This document shows positions 47,415 through 58,753 of a stretch of 64,000 nucleotides of DNA, one piece after another; within the stretch, counting starts at the first letter, position 1, and each line of letters begins with the position of its first letter. The notes below the pieces were generated by a model that was given only the letters and a program-made list of their open reading frames with translations, was not told where the DNA came from and did no database searches. The DNA lies in contig CM077350.1 of assembly GCA_039655645.1 (NCBI GenBank), positions 14,148,318 to 14,212,317 on the forward strand, read 5' to 3'. Origin of the DNA: Ammopiptanthus mongolicus (taxonomy: Eukaryota; Streptophyta; Magnoliopsida; Fabales; Fabaceae). A program made the translations under genes and the position numbers.

Positions 47415-48251
47415 CTTTTAACATCTAGAGACCTACTCTATGGTGTGAAGCCTACCTGAGCCCTACAAGCCCTAGTGTTTTGCCAGACAATTCGGGTAGA
47501 TCCAAAATGTTCCAGCTGCATATGAATCTAAACTTACGCCTTCTGACGGGCCCGCTGCCTCGGCTGAAGGTGTAGCTGAATTAGCTTCCACCAATGTCCA
47601 GAAGTTGTTGGCTTTCACCTATACCTCTTTTAGCCGTCTACCAGGAAAAACATCACCATTTCTCAATTGGTGGTCGTCTGTGTCAGCCAAAGTTTTTTCT
47701 GACACTTCATCTTTATACCTTACTTGGCTGATAGATGAAAGATCAGGTGAATCTGATCACAAAGACACCATCCCAGCATCATTCTTGTCAGTCAGACAAC
47801 TAGAAACTCCATCATCCATAATTTCATCGAGACTCAAAGGTATGCCATTATTCGACTGTTTTATCTTTCTTATATGTAAATATTGGCTACCTTGGTACAG
47901 GTAAATCTCTCATAGATGCGGATGCCCTTATGGACTCAACTCCTATATCTGTTGTAAGAAAAAGAACAAGGCAAACAGGCATGGTTATAGAAGAACCTAC
48001 TTTTACAGCTCCCACACCAAAATCCAAAAAGATTATATCAGAAAGTTGGGCTAAGGTATTGTCTTTATTTCACAAAGTTTTCAATCCATTTCTTTAATAT
48101 TCCTCAACTAAACTTCCCTTTTTCTCTTTTTTTTCAGAAAGCCAAGAAAATTATACCCGGCAAATCTCCTCCTTCAAGGTCAAGACAAAAGAGAACTCAA
48201 AGCCAAAATCAGTTGTTAAGGTAATCGTCTTGTCCCTTCTCTTATTCTTGT
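47415..48251 (+). pseudogene. gene-like fragment, family uncertain
   Basis: Exon-like coding stretches with plausible introns are seen. Exon A (about 47530-47841) contains EGVAELASTNVQKLLAFTY, FLNWWSSVSAKVFSDTSS and LYLTWLIDERSGESD. Exon B (about 47903-48055) contains DADALMDSTPISVVRKRTR and KSKKIISESWAK, followed by GTATTG. A pyrimidine-rich TTTTTTTTCAG at 48130 precedes exon C (KAKKIIPGKSPPSRSRQKRT), which ends near 48220 at GTAATC. It continues the fragment at 37321-37735 across the gypsy insertion. The tail is basic. It vaguely resembles the C-terminal part of PMD-type proteins, but I cannot confirm this. It abuts Sirevirus sequence at 48252. Confidence 0.45.
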
Positions 48252-48411
48252 CACTTCATTAGAGATTATGTGCAAAAGGCAATAATTGATATACAATTTG
48301 TTGATACTGACCATCAATGGGGAGATATCTTCACCAAACCTCTAGCTGAAGATAGATTTGCATTCATAAGAAAGCATCTAAACATGCATTTTATTGATTG
48401 ACTCTGAGTCC
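48252..48411 (+). pseudogene. Sirevirus RNase H C-terminal fragment
   Basis: Translates to HFIRDYVQKAIIDIQF and DTDHQWGDIFTKPLAEDRF, then ends in HLNMHFID and a stop. This is the standard end of the Sirevirus (Ty1-copia) pol ORF. Everything upstream of it, including the 5' LTR, gag and most of pol, is missing. Downstream lies the usual pol/env-like spacer, split by the solo LTR at 48446. Confidence 0.88.
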
Positions 48412-49931
48412 AATATATATGTGAGTCCAATGTATGTTAATCCATTGTAACACCCCGATTTTTTTCACTGCTTGTAAATATCAATAAGAGAATAATTAAT
48501 GTTTATATTTTATTCGAGGTCTTAGAAAATGAAGTCAAATAAACCGAGACCATATTCATGCTCAACGCTATCGTACGAAGCTACGATTAAAATTTGAGCT
48601 GAAAACTCAAACGAAGCCCGGTCTGCGTTTTTACATTGACACTAAGATTTTAATGCTCAGGAGACCTCAGTTTGACCAGTGAACGAGACAGTAAGGCTTA
48701 GAATTTAATTTCCTATTTCTTCGATAAATTTTAAAAAAATCACTTCCTGACCTTCGTTCGAGCGAAATCTTCAACCGAGTGAAGAACGGAGCTGCATATG
48801 GATTTACCGGGACCCGCTAACTGATAATCTTGATGTCATATCAAGTCACATCACATGGGAAAGCGTGCCATAGTCATCATGACGTTCGAAAATATCTGGA
48901 CGCGAAATGAACAAACTACCCCTAACGTTTTCTTGAATGACATTTTGGTCCTTGAAGGAAATGACCAAAATGCCCTTAAGTGGCCCAATCTTTGGCCCAT
49001 TTCAGCCCCATCCCCAGGCACCAAACCAGAATCAAGAGAACTTCACCCATTTCTCTCATTCACTTCATCTTCTTCCTTGAAAACTCTTCCATTTTCACTT
49101 AGAGAAAAAGCTTGAATCTTTGAGAGAAAAGCTTGATTCTTGATCAATCTTCATCATTCTATAGGTAAGATCACTTCTATGATCTCTAAGCATCATGAAT
49201 CTCTTCCTATCTCAAGTTTGAAATCTTGATTTCATAAATTTCAAGTTTATGATCCAAATTTCAAAAATTCATAGAAAATTGTAGAAAAATCCTTTTAATG
49301 GGAAACCAATTTTTTGAGCTAGCTTCATCACCTTCTACCTCTATGCAAGAGTTTATAATCAAAATCTCATCCTAGCCTAATTTATTTGAGAGGGCCGAAA
49401 CCCTAAGAATTAGGGAAATAGTGGTTTTGTTCAATTTTTGTTCTTGAACTCTTGATTCCATCCTTACCTTTCCTATTTTCCTAGAATCCAAGTGATTGGA
49501 AGATCAAATCAATTCCTAGCCCATTTTTTTCCTTCTTGGCTGAAACCTAGAGTGTATAGAACCATGAGTTTTGTTTCAAATTTTTGAGTAATAGGACTTG
49601 ATTTAGTGTTAACCATGCTTAAGAACCAACCATCCAAGAGATTGGAACCAAATGAAACCCCTAGCCCTTTTTACCATTTTTGGCCGAAACTTAGACCACT
49701 TTTGGGGGGGGGGTAAAAATTTATGTTTTGATGTTGTTAATTTGTATTGATTGTTGTTGAGAATTGAATTGTGTTTGATTGTTTTAGGCGACGCGGACGA
49801 AACTGGAATCAGAGCCGAGAACCGTTCGGGAATTGATTAGGAACTTAGAGAGGTGAAAGGGGTTACATCATAATGGGTTTGATAGTCTCATGGTATTTTA
49901 ATTGAATGATGTGTTATTGTTAAATTGATAT

Positions 49932-49933
<2 letters not shown>

Positions 49934-49993
<60 letters not shown>
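49934..49993. repeat. (TA)n microsatellite in solo LTR
   Basis: About 30 TA units, 1.49 kb from the LTR start. Confidence 0.95.
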
Positions 49994-49995
<2 letters not shown>

Positions 49996-50798
49996 TGGAC
50001 TGGTTAAGAGCATAGGACTGGCTATGACTTGAGAAAGAAAATTAAAATACTCTAACACCGAAATCAAAGTTTTGAAAATCGGATTTTGAAATCCAAAAGG
50101 AATTCTTGGGAAACGTGTTGCTTTATCAAGAAAAGTAACTTTTCCTTTTTGACAAGTTAGGTCCTTTTGAAAAGGAAAAAGTGGTTTGAAGAAAGTTAAT
50201 GCAAATTGAGTTTTTTTTTCCAGAAAAACGTTTTAAAAAGAGGTGAAACCTTTAGAAAACGGTTTTGTTTACGAAAAAGAGTTTTCCCGAAAAATGTTTT
50301 TTCTTGGAAAAAGATGCCTTAGTTCAGAACAATAAAAGTGCGTTTTGTTTTCCAAAGTTGTTTTGTAAAAATAAGACAAAATGAAAGACGATGAATCTTT
50401 TGAGATGAATGCAAACCTAGTGACCGAGACTAGCATTTTGTGGATTGAGCACTCGGACTTCGTGTCTTGTGTTTTGAATGAACGGGTCTAATGTCCTTTA
50501 AAACGAGTCGTGGGCTATATGCCTCGACAGGAAAGAATGAACGAAAAGGAAAACATAATTTTCTGTGTACATGCATGAAACGGCAGACGTGCCACTTGAA
50601 AACGAGTTACAACTCAAGTAATTGAGAATATGAGCCAGTTAAGACCACTAGGTCCTTTTGTTTGTTTTCCTTGTCTGATTTGTTTTTTTACTTCCTCTAT
50701 TTTATTTATTAGTTAAGTATGTCAAATAGATAAAATCCTAAAAATATTTCAAAATCCAGCCCAAGCAAGAAAAACACATAAAACCAAAAATATTTTTT

Positions 50799-50897
50799 TT
50801 ATTCTTCACGTCCTGGATCGTTAGATAGGAATCCGAAGATGAAAAGAGAAACAAAGAATATAACGACCGTATAAACAAATAGTTTTAGAATAAGCAT
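50799..50897 (-). pseudogene. psbI: plastid psbI copy
   Basis: Encodes 32 residues, from MLILKLFVYTVVIFF to FLSNDPGREE. In the plastid PsbI is a 36-residue single-span subunit of photosystem II. This copy lacks four codons near its end (the usual end is DPGRNPGREE) and has Ile for the usual Thr at position 3. The frame is open, but it has no nuclear promoter or transit peptide, so it should be silent. Confidence 0.92.
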
Positions 50898-51326
50898 TAC
50901 AAAATCGCCAAGATAATGAAATTAAAAAAATTAAGAACGACAGAGAAAGAGAATAGATTCTCTTATATTACACATTATGTTTCTTTCGATACGAAGTTTA
51001 TTTGTAGTAAGCGTCGATCCCTTTATTACTATTACCCAAAATGTTCTTTCATATCAACAATCTAGGTATTGGTGGTGGACTCAAATCTAATAATAGTTAA
51101 TAGGATTGGTATTTCTCTATGGAAAAAAAAATGTAAGAATCAGGAAATGATGAGATGGCCTAGACTTTTCTTGTCTATCCAAAAATTTCAGTATTTGAAT
51201 CAAGGATTCACACTGTAAGACTTATCGGATCTTATAAATTGTTAAAATGTTCAAATTCTAGTTTTCGAATAAAAATTAAATTCTGAATTTTTAAAGTAAA
51301 GGACATTATTCAAATTAAAGATCTCA

Positions 51327-51509
51327 TCAAAAACTTATAGCAGCTTGCCAAACAAAAGCTAAGAGAAAAAAGAGTACATGTATTACTGGCATAATATCTA
51401 CAATTGGATTTAAAAAAGCGTAGGCTTCGAGTAATTTTGCCAAGAAAAAACTACTTGAATAAAAGGTAGAGTGAATACAAATACAGACCAAACTAAAGAT
51501 ATTAAGCAT
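51327..51509 (-). pseudogene. psbK: plastid psbK copy
   Basis: Gives MLNIFSLVCICIHSTFYSSS and LNPIVDIMPVIHVLFF, ending AFVWQAAISF. PsbK is a small photosystem II core subunit made as a precursor of about 61 residues. The last codon (normally CGA, Arg) reads TGA here, so the protein ends one residue early. An upstream in-frame ATG at 51518 exists, but the family start is 51509. No nuclear expression is expected. Confidence 0.93.
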
Positions 51510-52031
51510 AACAAACATTTTGTTCTTTAAGAAAATTAATTGTATTTTTGCTTTTTTATTTGTATTAGATATGTATAATTTTATTTTTATTATAATTTTT
51601 AATCAATTCTATATTCTAAAAATTCTAAATATAAAAAATTATTTCGAATATATCTAATATGTAATAATATTCGAAATAATTTTTTATATTTTATTATAGA
51701 TATTAATTAATATTAATAAATTAGCAATACTAAAAAAAATGAAACAAATAAGGCCAGACTCCCCTCCAATCCTTCTTTGATTTGAACTGGATAAGTTCAA
51801 AATCTTTTCATTCCGAAAAAAAAAAAATAGAAGAAATCAAATCATACTTTCATCCAATATCTTAATTGAATTCTATGTAATGATCAATAATTTCAGCCTC
51901 ATTTTAATTCTACATCTATGCATATTAAAATCCTAGCAACAATTTTTTATTCCATTTCTATAGATATTTTTGAACTGGAATTGACGAACAACCAATACTA
52001 ATAATAGTGTTTATTAGTGTCGAATCGAAAA

Positions 52032-52103
52032 TGGGACGTGGCCAAGCGGTAAGGCAACGGGTTTTGGTCCCGCTATTCGGAGGTTCGAATCCTTCCATCC
52101 CAG
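52032..52103 (+). tRNA. trnQ-UUG: plastid tRNA-Gln(UUG) copy, probably inactive
   Basis: 72 bases with anticodon TTG in GGTTTTGGTCCC and T-arm GGTTCGAATCC, matching plastid trnQ-UUG. The acceptor stem carries two changes (TGGGACG against CATCCCA), leaving one C-A mismatch. These fit G-to-A decay. It lies in nuclear DNA, so it is a relic. Confidence 0.93.
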
Positions 52104-52553
52104 AGTAGAATATCCAGTCATGATGGATATTCTATTTGTTTGAATACAAATTGTATATCAGAATAAACATTAACCCTTTTTTTGTTTTTATGGTAATCAC
52201 TGTGGATAATTGCATAATATAAAAAATAGATTTCTTATTATTATTTCATATTTCTATTTTTTTTCTAATAGTTTTTTGTATCGTTTTGAATCAATTTCTT
52301 TTTATTATTTTATAAACTATCCAAATAGAATAGAAAATCTATTCAAACAATATCGAACTAATTTGAATTTTTTTTTTAGACTCTTTCCTTCACTTATAAA
52401 TTGTCCATTCATATAGAAGGAAAATAGAAGGAAAACCTAGAAAGAAGTAAAAAGGATAGATTATTATGTATCGATTGAATCAATGACTATTCCCGATTTC
52501 ATAATTGATAATTGAATCAATTACATGCCGCGGATCCAAACTAAAGGAATGTT

Positions 52554-53661
52554 ATGGTAAAACTTTGTTTAAAACGATGTGGTAAAAATCAATGAGCGAC
52601 TTGAAAGACATGATTAGATTAGTTGTGGATTCTTACATCCGCTATTTTTTCTAGTATATAGAAATCGGGATGCTCCTGGCTCAACATCGTTTGTTCTGTT
52701 CCACTAGAGCTCGTTGTTTGGGGGACGGGAGAGGGATTGATGATGTAAATAGTACATGATGGAGCTCAAGTTGATTCATTTATCAGGGGCAAGTATCTAA
52801 GGTTATGTTAAAAAAGTCAAATTTGTTGGAATTGGTAAAACTAGTTCGATCAAAAGTGTATCCGCGGGAATCAATCTTCTATTTGTATGATTCTTTGAGA
52901 AAAAGAAATAAAATGGCATGTTGCTGCCATTTTTGAAACGATTAAAGATCCCCGAAGTAATGTCTAAACCCAGTGATTCAAGGAAAAGCTAAAGGATCCT
53001 GGAACAAGTAAATACCATTTTCAAATTGTCTTAACAATTCGATTAGAATGAAGAAAAAAATATATTCTATAGATTCTAAAGAAGACATGCAAGAAAAAAA
53101 AAGGGGGGGTAGAGACCGCTCAATAAATAAAATACCTAAGCTAAGGGTTTTGTTTTCTTTTGAGTTATTTGAAAGTTATTCAATTTGAGTTATGAGGTTA
53201 CGAATACGAGGAGTTCTTTTTTTTTTTTTTTCAAAAAGAAAAAGAATAAGAAAAAAAAAATACTTAAATCATAGTCTAATTGATTTGATGATTTTATTGA
53301 TCTATTTAACATCATATAATTTTATACTTTTATACATAGACATTATTTCTTTTGAATTTTCTCGAGCCGTACGAGGAGAAAACTTCTTATACGTTTCTAG
53401 GGGGTATTGTTTATCTATATCTATCCCAATGAGCCGTTTATCGAATCGTTGCAATTGATGTTCGATCCCGAAGAGAGGAAAGAGATCTTCGGAAAGTGGG
53501 TTTTTATGATCCAATAAAGAATCAAACCTATTTAAATATTCCTGTTATTCTATATTTCCTTGAACAGGGAGCTCAACCTACAAGAACTGTTCATGATATT
53601 TCAAAAAAGGCAAGTGTTTTTATGGAACTTTCCCCTAATCAACAAACGAAATTCAATTAAT
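52554..53661 (+). pseudogene. rps16: plastid rps16 copy with group II intron
   Basis: Exon 1 is 52554-52593 (MVKLCLKRCGKNQ). The intron is 52594-53430, beginning GAGCGACTTG. Exon 2 is 53431-53661 (AVYRIVAIDVRSRREERDL to MELSPNQQTKFN, then TAA). The gene encodes plastid ribosomal protein S16. Joining the exons puts T before GA, giving a TGA stop where an Arg codon (CGA) is expected, so this copy is broken at the splice junction. The intron is retained as DNA, which excludes transfer through a spliced RNA. Confidence 0.93.
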
Positions 53662-54746
53662 GAAATAAAAAAAGAGGGTGTGGATGACTTGTATATAGAT
53701 TTATAGAATTCTTCTCTTTTATACCCCTCGTTCTCTTGTTCTATAGCTACAAAAATTGATTTTTATCGATCTTCACAATGAACATAACCCCCGAATGCGG
53801 TGATTTTTTTAGTAAATAAGCATTCTGTGTTCGAAACTCCACAAGTGGCTAGAGGCATCGTGACCCCGTGCCGTGGTAAATCGGTTGTCCAACACGAATG
53901 AACTCAATCAGAGACTGAACTATTCAGACCCCAGAACAATTGGAGTTCGGACCTAAATTGAGAGGCCGACTCATGAGAATAATTGTGTTACGGGTGTATT
54001 TGCGGCCTATCGCTCGATGAAGGGAAGTAGGAATCTCCGGAGTATATGAATTTGAAAGATGATATTGGAGTCTCATGCATTATTATATCTTATGATAGTG
54101 TTTGAGATATTGTGTATATGAATAACTGTTATTATAACTGTATGTATGTGTGATTGTATCTGTTGTTTATCGCTTGTGCGGCTATCGTGATAAACTTATA
54201 AAATTAGTATCTCACCTTTGCCTGTACATGTTGGACACCCTGTTGTGTTTTGGAATACATGTACAGATGTTGATCATAGGTCCCCGCGGATATATGAGGA
54301 CTCAGATGACGGAGACTTTTGAAGGAGCTGCAAAGACGATCCCTCCGAATTCCTCTGGGAATCGGAGCTGACTTTGGGGTTGTATCCCAGTGGCTACTTT
54401 TAGCCCGACCAGCATAGGAGTCTTATTTTTGAGGCAGTTATATTTTATTTGCTGCATGTATGTTGACTATATGTCTTTAAGTCTGTAATATATACATATA
54501 CCAGACCTGAACTTATGTTATGATTATGTTTTTATGAACATTGAATATCGATGTATGTGTTATAAGGTTTATTCCTTTGTCTTGAGTTTGAACTACTTAT
54601 GCATGTAGAAAATTTTTAGAACCACGTTTTTGAACATAGCTAATTAATTACAGTATTTTCTGAAATCAACCAGCGATTTATTTTCTTGATGTTTTTCTGC
54701 ATTTAGAGTTCGAGTACGTAGCACCCGAAGGGGGTGTTACATCCAT

Positions 54747-55128
54747 CATGTATGCTTTGTATGTTTATGTTTATTCGTCCATTGCATAGTGTAATGACAT
54801 TACATTTAATGAACTAAATCTTTGTCGAAGACAAATTTATTTCACATTCCCTAACTGAGTCAGTTTCTCTCTTCATCATTCCAAACCGCTTTTTACGGTT
54901 TTCAAAACTAAATGTGTGTCAGACATTTAATGTGCAAGTCGGCTCACCTCTCTCTCACCTTCTTTTCTTTTCTTTTTAATTTTAATTTCAAAAAGAAAAA
55001 TGAATCGTCTTTGGTTTTAAAAAGAGGTTCCTCTTTTAAAGTTTCAACCTTTACAACTTCTTTCATCTTCAACCTCTATTCTCTCTGAAAATATTTGCGA
55101 AAATTTTATACCCTTTTTTTATGTCAAA
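54747..55128 (+). other. Sirevirus pol/env-like spacer
   Basis: Non-coding and pyrimidine-rich, between the solo LTR and the env-like gene. It continues the sequence left of 48445 once the insert is removed. No other feature is seen. Confidence 0.6.
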
Positions 55129-57231
55129 ATGGTCGCTACCTGTTCGTCCAAAGACATATGAAAGAATTTGGATATCGAGAATGCTAAGATTCTCGTGGAG
55201 TTTAAGTTTGACCTCAACTTCTTTGCTGAACATGGAGTTGATATTTCTTCTCACATCAGAAGCGTTGGTTGGGAAAATTTCTTCAAGGGCTCCCCAATCA
55301 TCTACCCTGCTCTGATAAGCGAATTATGGAAAAAGGCTAAAGTGTTTGCCATTGAAATCAGAAGCTTTGTTCTGGATACGGAAGTAATAGTGTCAGAGGC
55401 AACCATTGCTAATGCTACTAGATATCGTCAGACTGGGGCTGCTGTTGACGATTCTTGGGAAAAAGATCTAGGTGGTACTGATGTCATCAAAGAGTGTCTA
55501 CTAAATGATCTCAGTGATAAGCTCATTGCTTCAAAGATGACGGATAAAGCCGGAGCCTTGCATCAAATCCCGAACAAAGCCATCATTCACAAGCCTAGTT
55601 TGAAGGACTTTGTGTCCAAGGTACATCAATTCTTCTTGGTCCATTTACTATTAGACAGGAAGGTGAATCTACCTCACTTGCTGCTCACAATCTTTAAGGC
55701 CACCATTCAAGGGGAAGGAAAGAGCACTAAAATTCCTTTTTCTGCTCTATTGTCAAAGGTGTTTGAAAAGCATGAGATCTTCTCCACCTTCATCAGTTTG
55801 AATGAAGATAAGAAGAAAAGTTACATGGGAGTTCATGGAATTGAACGTCTTATGCAGCTGATGTTTGGTAAGAAGAATCTCATGAAAATGAAATTGGACT
55901 CTGTAGTCAAGAGTAAAGAAAATAAGTCCAAGAAATAAGGAGCTAAGACGCAAGCATCCGTTGCTCAAGCTAGAATGAGTCAGACGAAAGCTCAAACCGC
56001 TGCTCGTCCATTGATAGCTGGAAGCACTTCTGTGCTGGTGAGTCCAACAATTGCTCAAGCTGCTGTTCGTTCAACCCTTCCTCTAGCTCAACAGAAATGG
56101 AAGAGACTGAGGAAAATGATCCTTCCATCAGTAGAAGAGCAAGATCAAGATGATGATCAGCCTATCTCAAAGGTGATCAAGGCTCAGAAACAACAAACAC
56201 TTGCTGAAACATCAAGACCAAAGCCAGTCACCAAGAAGCCAAGGTCTTCAAGGTCCAAGGGCATTGTATCCATTCCTGTAGGTAATACTAAACAACTCCT
56301 TCAGTCTGTTCATAGTATTGTACCTGTTGTTGAGCAATCCAATGTGGTTGAAAGAGTTGCTGCAGACATTACACGCTCTCTGGACACCTCACCCTCTTCA
56401 CCACCTCAAACGCAACCACCCTCTCCTCGTGAACCCATAACCTTTTTCTCTCCAGAACAACATCTAAACACATCCTCCCCAACATCATCACCTCCACTCG
56501 AACCCCCCAAAACTGGTTCACACCATGGGGTAACAAACCCTTCCGAGCATTTGGAGCCCCATATACCTCCCCTTGCTACCCACAAAAAACCTTCCCATTC
56601 TTTTCTTCAAACACTCACCTCCCACTCTCACAAAAAAACCCAAGGGTTCAATACCTCCACCTGAGTATGAATATGAACCCCTATCTCCTCCCAAACCTCT
56701 CAGTCATATCACTCACCCCTATGAATCTTCTAGTGAGCCCCTTCCAAGCCAACACGTCACTGCCCTTGGACCTTTGCTAGTCTATCTAGAGCAGAAGAGG
56801 TTCCCACCAAAGAAGATTTATTCCAATCTCATTAAGGATAAAGCCTTCCAATGGTGCCATTACAGTGTGGCTCACCACATCATTCCACGCTATGAGCAGA
56901 AGACTGGACGGTCAACAATTGCTGAGAGAAGGTCAAGAACCTTCGGACTAAGGGAGTTCATCTTGCCTCGTGACCTCAAGTTCATTCCTGCTCATCCTTA
57001 TGCCTTTGAAGAATATGTTGACTCTATGGATTTTCTGCCATATTATGTCTGCAAGGTGGAGCTTGAGATGCCACGTGAAGTAAAGATTGAGCATCATCTT
57101 CCAAGAGGCTGGTGGAAGACAAACAGAAATACCAAATCGGGTATGGTACCTCCAAGAGCGTGTCCTAGAATCCCAATGCTTGATATGAATAAGGACAAGG
57201 ACGCTCGAAAGAGGTTGGACCGAGATGTAAA
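55129..57231 (+). pseudogene. Sirevirus env-like ORF, N-terminal part
   Basis: Begins at ATG 55129, with a stop after ten codons. It then runs open from about 55162 to a TAA at 55936 (FAEHGVDISSHIRSVGWENF, KDFVSKVHQFFLVHLLLD, IPFSALLSKVFEKHEIF), continues in the same frame to 56664, and shifts frame to 57231. The first part matches the plant transposon-type domain found in env-like proteins of Sireviruses. The middle (56360-56660) is rich in Pro, Ser and Thr. The third part has KRFPPKKIYSNLIKDKAF and YYVCKVELEMPREVKIEHH. It follows pol, where env-like genes sit in this lineage. Whether such proteins act in entry is unproven, and this copy is broken by stops, a frameshift and a solo LTR. Confidence 0.8.
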
Positions 57232-57599
57232 TGAAATAGACAGATCCAAACACTAGAAGGGGGTTGAATGGTGTTTGACAATTTTATGCGGAATTAAGAA
57301 ACCTTTTCGCAAGCACAGACGGGTGAGAATAGATGAGTAAGCTAAGACAGGTCAATCAGACTAATTTCGTCGGAAGGTTTTCACAGAAAACACACAATCA
57401 TGCAAGATGAAAATAGTTTGGTAAACACAATTAAAAACCCCTTTAGTTAGATGATAGTGAAGATAAATAATCAAACTAAAGAGTTAAGGGAAAGAGAGAG
57501 ATCACTCAGCAGGTTTTATCCTGGTTCACCCCTTAACAATGAGGCTACGTCCAGTCCTTGGCAGCACCAAGTTTTCTCACTATAACTGATTTAGGTTAC

Positions 57600-57725
57600 A
57601 GGACAGACAAGTATTATTTTCACACCTAGCCTCTTCAGGCTCCAGACAAGTATTGTTTGCACACCTAGCCTCTTCAGGCTCAGACGAGTATTGTTTGCAT
57701 ACCTAGCCTTTCCAGGCTTAGACGG
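57600..57725. repeat. tandem repeats in solo LTR (about 45-bp unit)
   Basis: Three copies of a unit containing ACAAGTATT, ACACCTAGCCTCTTCAGGCT and close variants. The complement is the same repeat style (GAGGCT and AATACTTG) as at 60650-60800. Confidence 0.8.
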
Positions 57726-58437
57726 GTTTGTTTAAGAGAAGTTGTAAAATAAATTACAATTTGCAGGTCTTTCACAAGCACTCAGACGAGTGTATTAAAT
57801 GTGAAATTCTAAAAGACTGCGTAATAACTTCAAATGATTGAAGAATAAATAATTAAAGAATGAAGATATAAATGCGCAGAGTAAATGCTCTTTGATTGCT
57901 TTGTTCGTTGTCTTCTCTGCTTGAATCTTCAAAGTCTTCTTCATTAAATAGGCTTCAAGGTTTTAAAGCCGTTAGACACAATGTTTGAAAGTTTTGCAGA
58001 TCTTCAATAAATGCAAAAGAGTCGTTCTGATAAGCCATTAAAGCCTTAAGAACTTCGCGTGTTCTCTCTCATCAAAATGGTGAAGACTTCTGATACACCT
58101 TTGGTCTTAGCAGGTCTTTATACTTGCTTTTTGCCATCAGAGGGAAGACTTTCCCTTTTGGTGTAAGATGCAGTTGTGTTCAGGTAAAGCACTTTGTTGA
58201 AATTCCTTTTTAGAGACGAGACAGCTTTCATCCAATATATTCTTCAACGTTAGTCACCAGACGGGTGAGTAACTTCATTAGATGGGTTGAATCTTAATAA
58301 AGAGAATGACGTCAGTTGCATAGTCTTTCAGACCGGTGAGTCTTCCTTTGATCAGACGGTTGATTTCTTCATTAGACGGGTTAAAGGGATTTCTTCAACG
58401 CTGGTCAACAGACTGGTGAAGACTTTATTAGACGGGT

Positions 58438-58572
58438 GAACTTTTAATAGTTCAGACGAGTGAACTTTCTCCTAGTTCAGACGTGTGAACTTTCTATTGT
58501 TTAGACGAGTGAACTTTCCATTGTTTAGACGAGTGAACTTTCCATTGTTCAAACGAGTGAACTTTTGCCTTG
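58438..58572. repeat. tandem repeats in solo LTR (about 24-bp unit)
   Basis: Five or so copies of a unit close to GACGAGTGAACTTTCCATTG. Longer-range variants with AGACGGGTGA occur upstream (58258-58440). Confidence 0.85.
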
Positions 58573-58753
58573 GGTCCAGAGGGTGATAACAGGCTAAAGC
58601 TCAGTTCATATAGACACTTAATGTTTTAATCTGCACACTGAGTAAATGAGTTAAACACCACAGACGAGTTCAATTAAATCATTGAATAACTGTTTTAATC
58701 TCATCAAAACTAAGGTAAATGCACATCAGACATTTTGGAGACTCAACAGTAAA

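Larger units (their letters stand above)
50690..53830. other. nuclear plastid DNA insert (NUPT), about 3.1 kb
   Basis: Contiguous chloroplast sequence in native order and orientation: psbI and psbK on the minus strand, then trnQ-UUG and rps16 on the plus strand, with intergenic sequence between. The limits are approximate, because LTR sequence is readable only left of about 50680 and right of about 53850. Mutations in the genes (see each) show that it is an ageing nuclear copy rather than the plastid genome. Confidence 0.92.
48446..54741 (+). mobile_element. gypsy solo LTR with nested plastid DNA
   Basis: Flanked by an exact 5-bp duplication TCCAT (48441-48445 and 54742-54746). It begins TGTAACACCCCG and ends GGGGTGTTACA, the ends of the local Tekay-like LTRs, and shares with them GCCCGGTCTGCG near 48618 and CTGTACATGTTGGACACCC near 54221. 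No primer site, coding part or second LTR is present, so it is a solo LTR. Without the plastid insert it would be about 3.1-3.2 kb. It sits between the pol and env-like genes of a Sirevirus. Confidence 0.85.
57232..58748 (-). mobile_element. Sirevirus solo LTR in opposite orientation
   Basis: Flanked by an exact 5-bp duplication GTAAA (57227-57231 and 58749-58753). On the minus strand it runs from TGTTGAGTCTCCAAAATG to TGGATCTGTCTATTTCA and includes ATTCAACCCCCTTCTAGTG near its end, matching Sirevirus LTR style. No coding sequence is present, so it is a solo LTR (1517 bp). It splits the env-like gene of the host Sirevirus. Confidence 0.88.

Noticed and set aside
50799..53661. Functional plastid genes or a plastid genome segment
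   Set aside because: The block lies inside a solo LTR with an intact TSD, and the genes carry disabling changes, so it is a nuclear copy.
55121..55315. 64-residue frame starting MSKWSLPVRP
   Set aside because: It overlaps the env-like gene in another frame, and the longer frame carries the recognisable domain.
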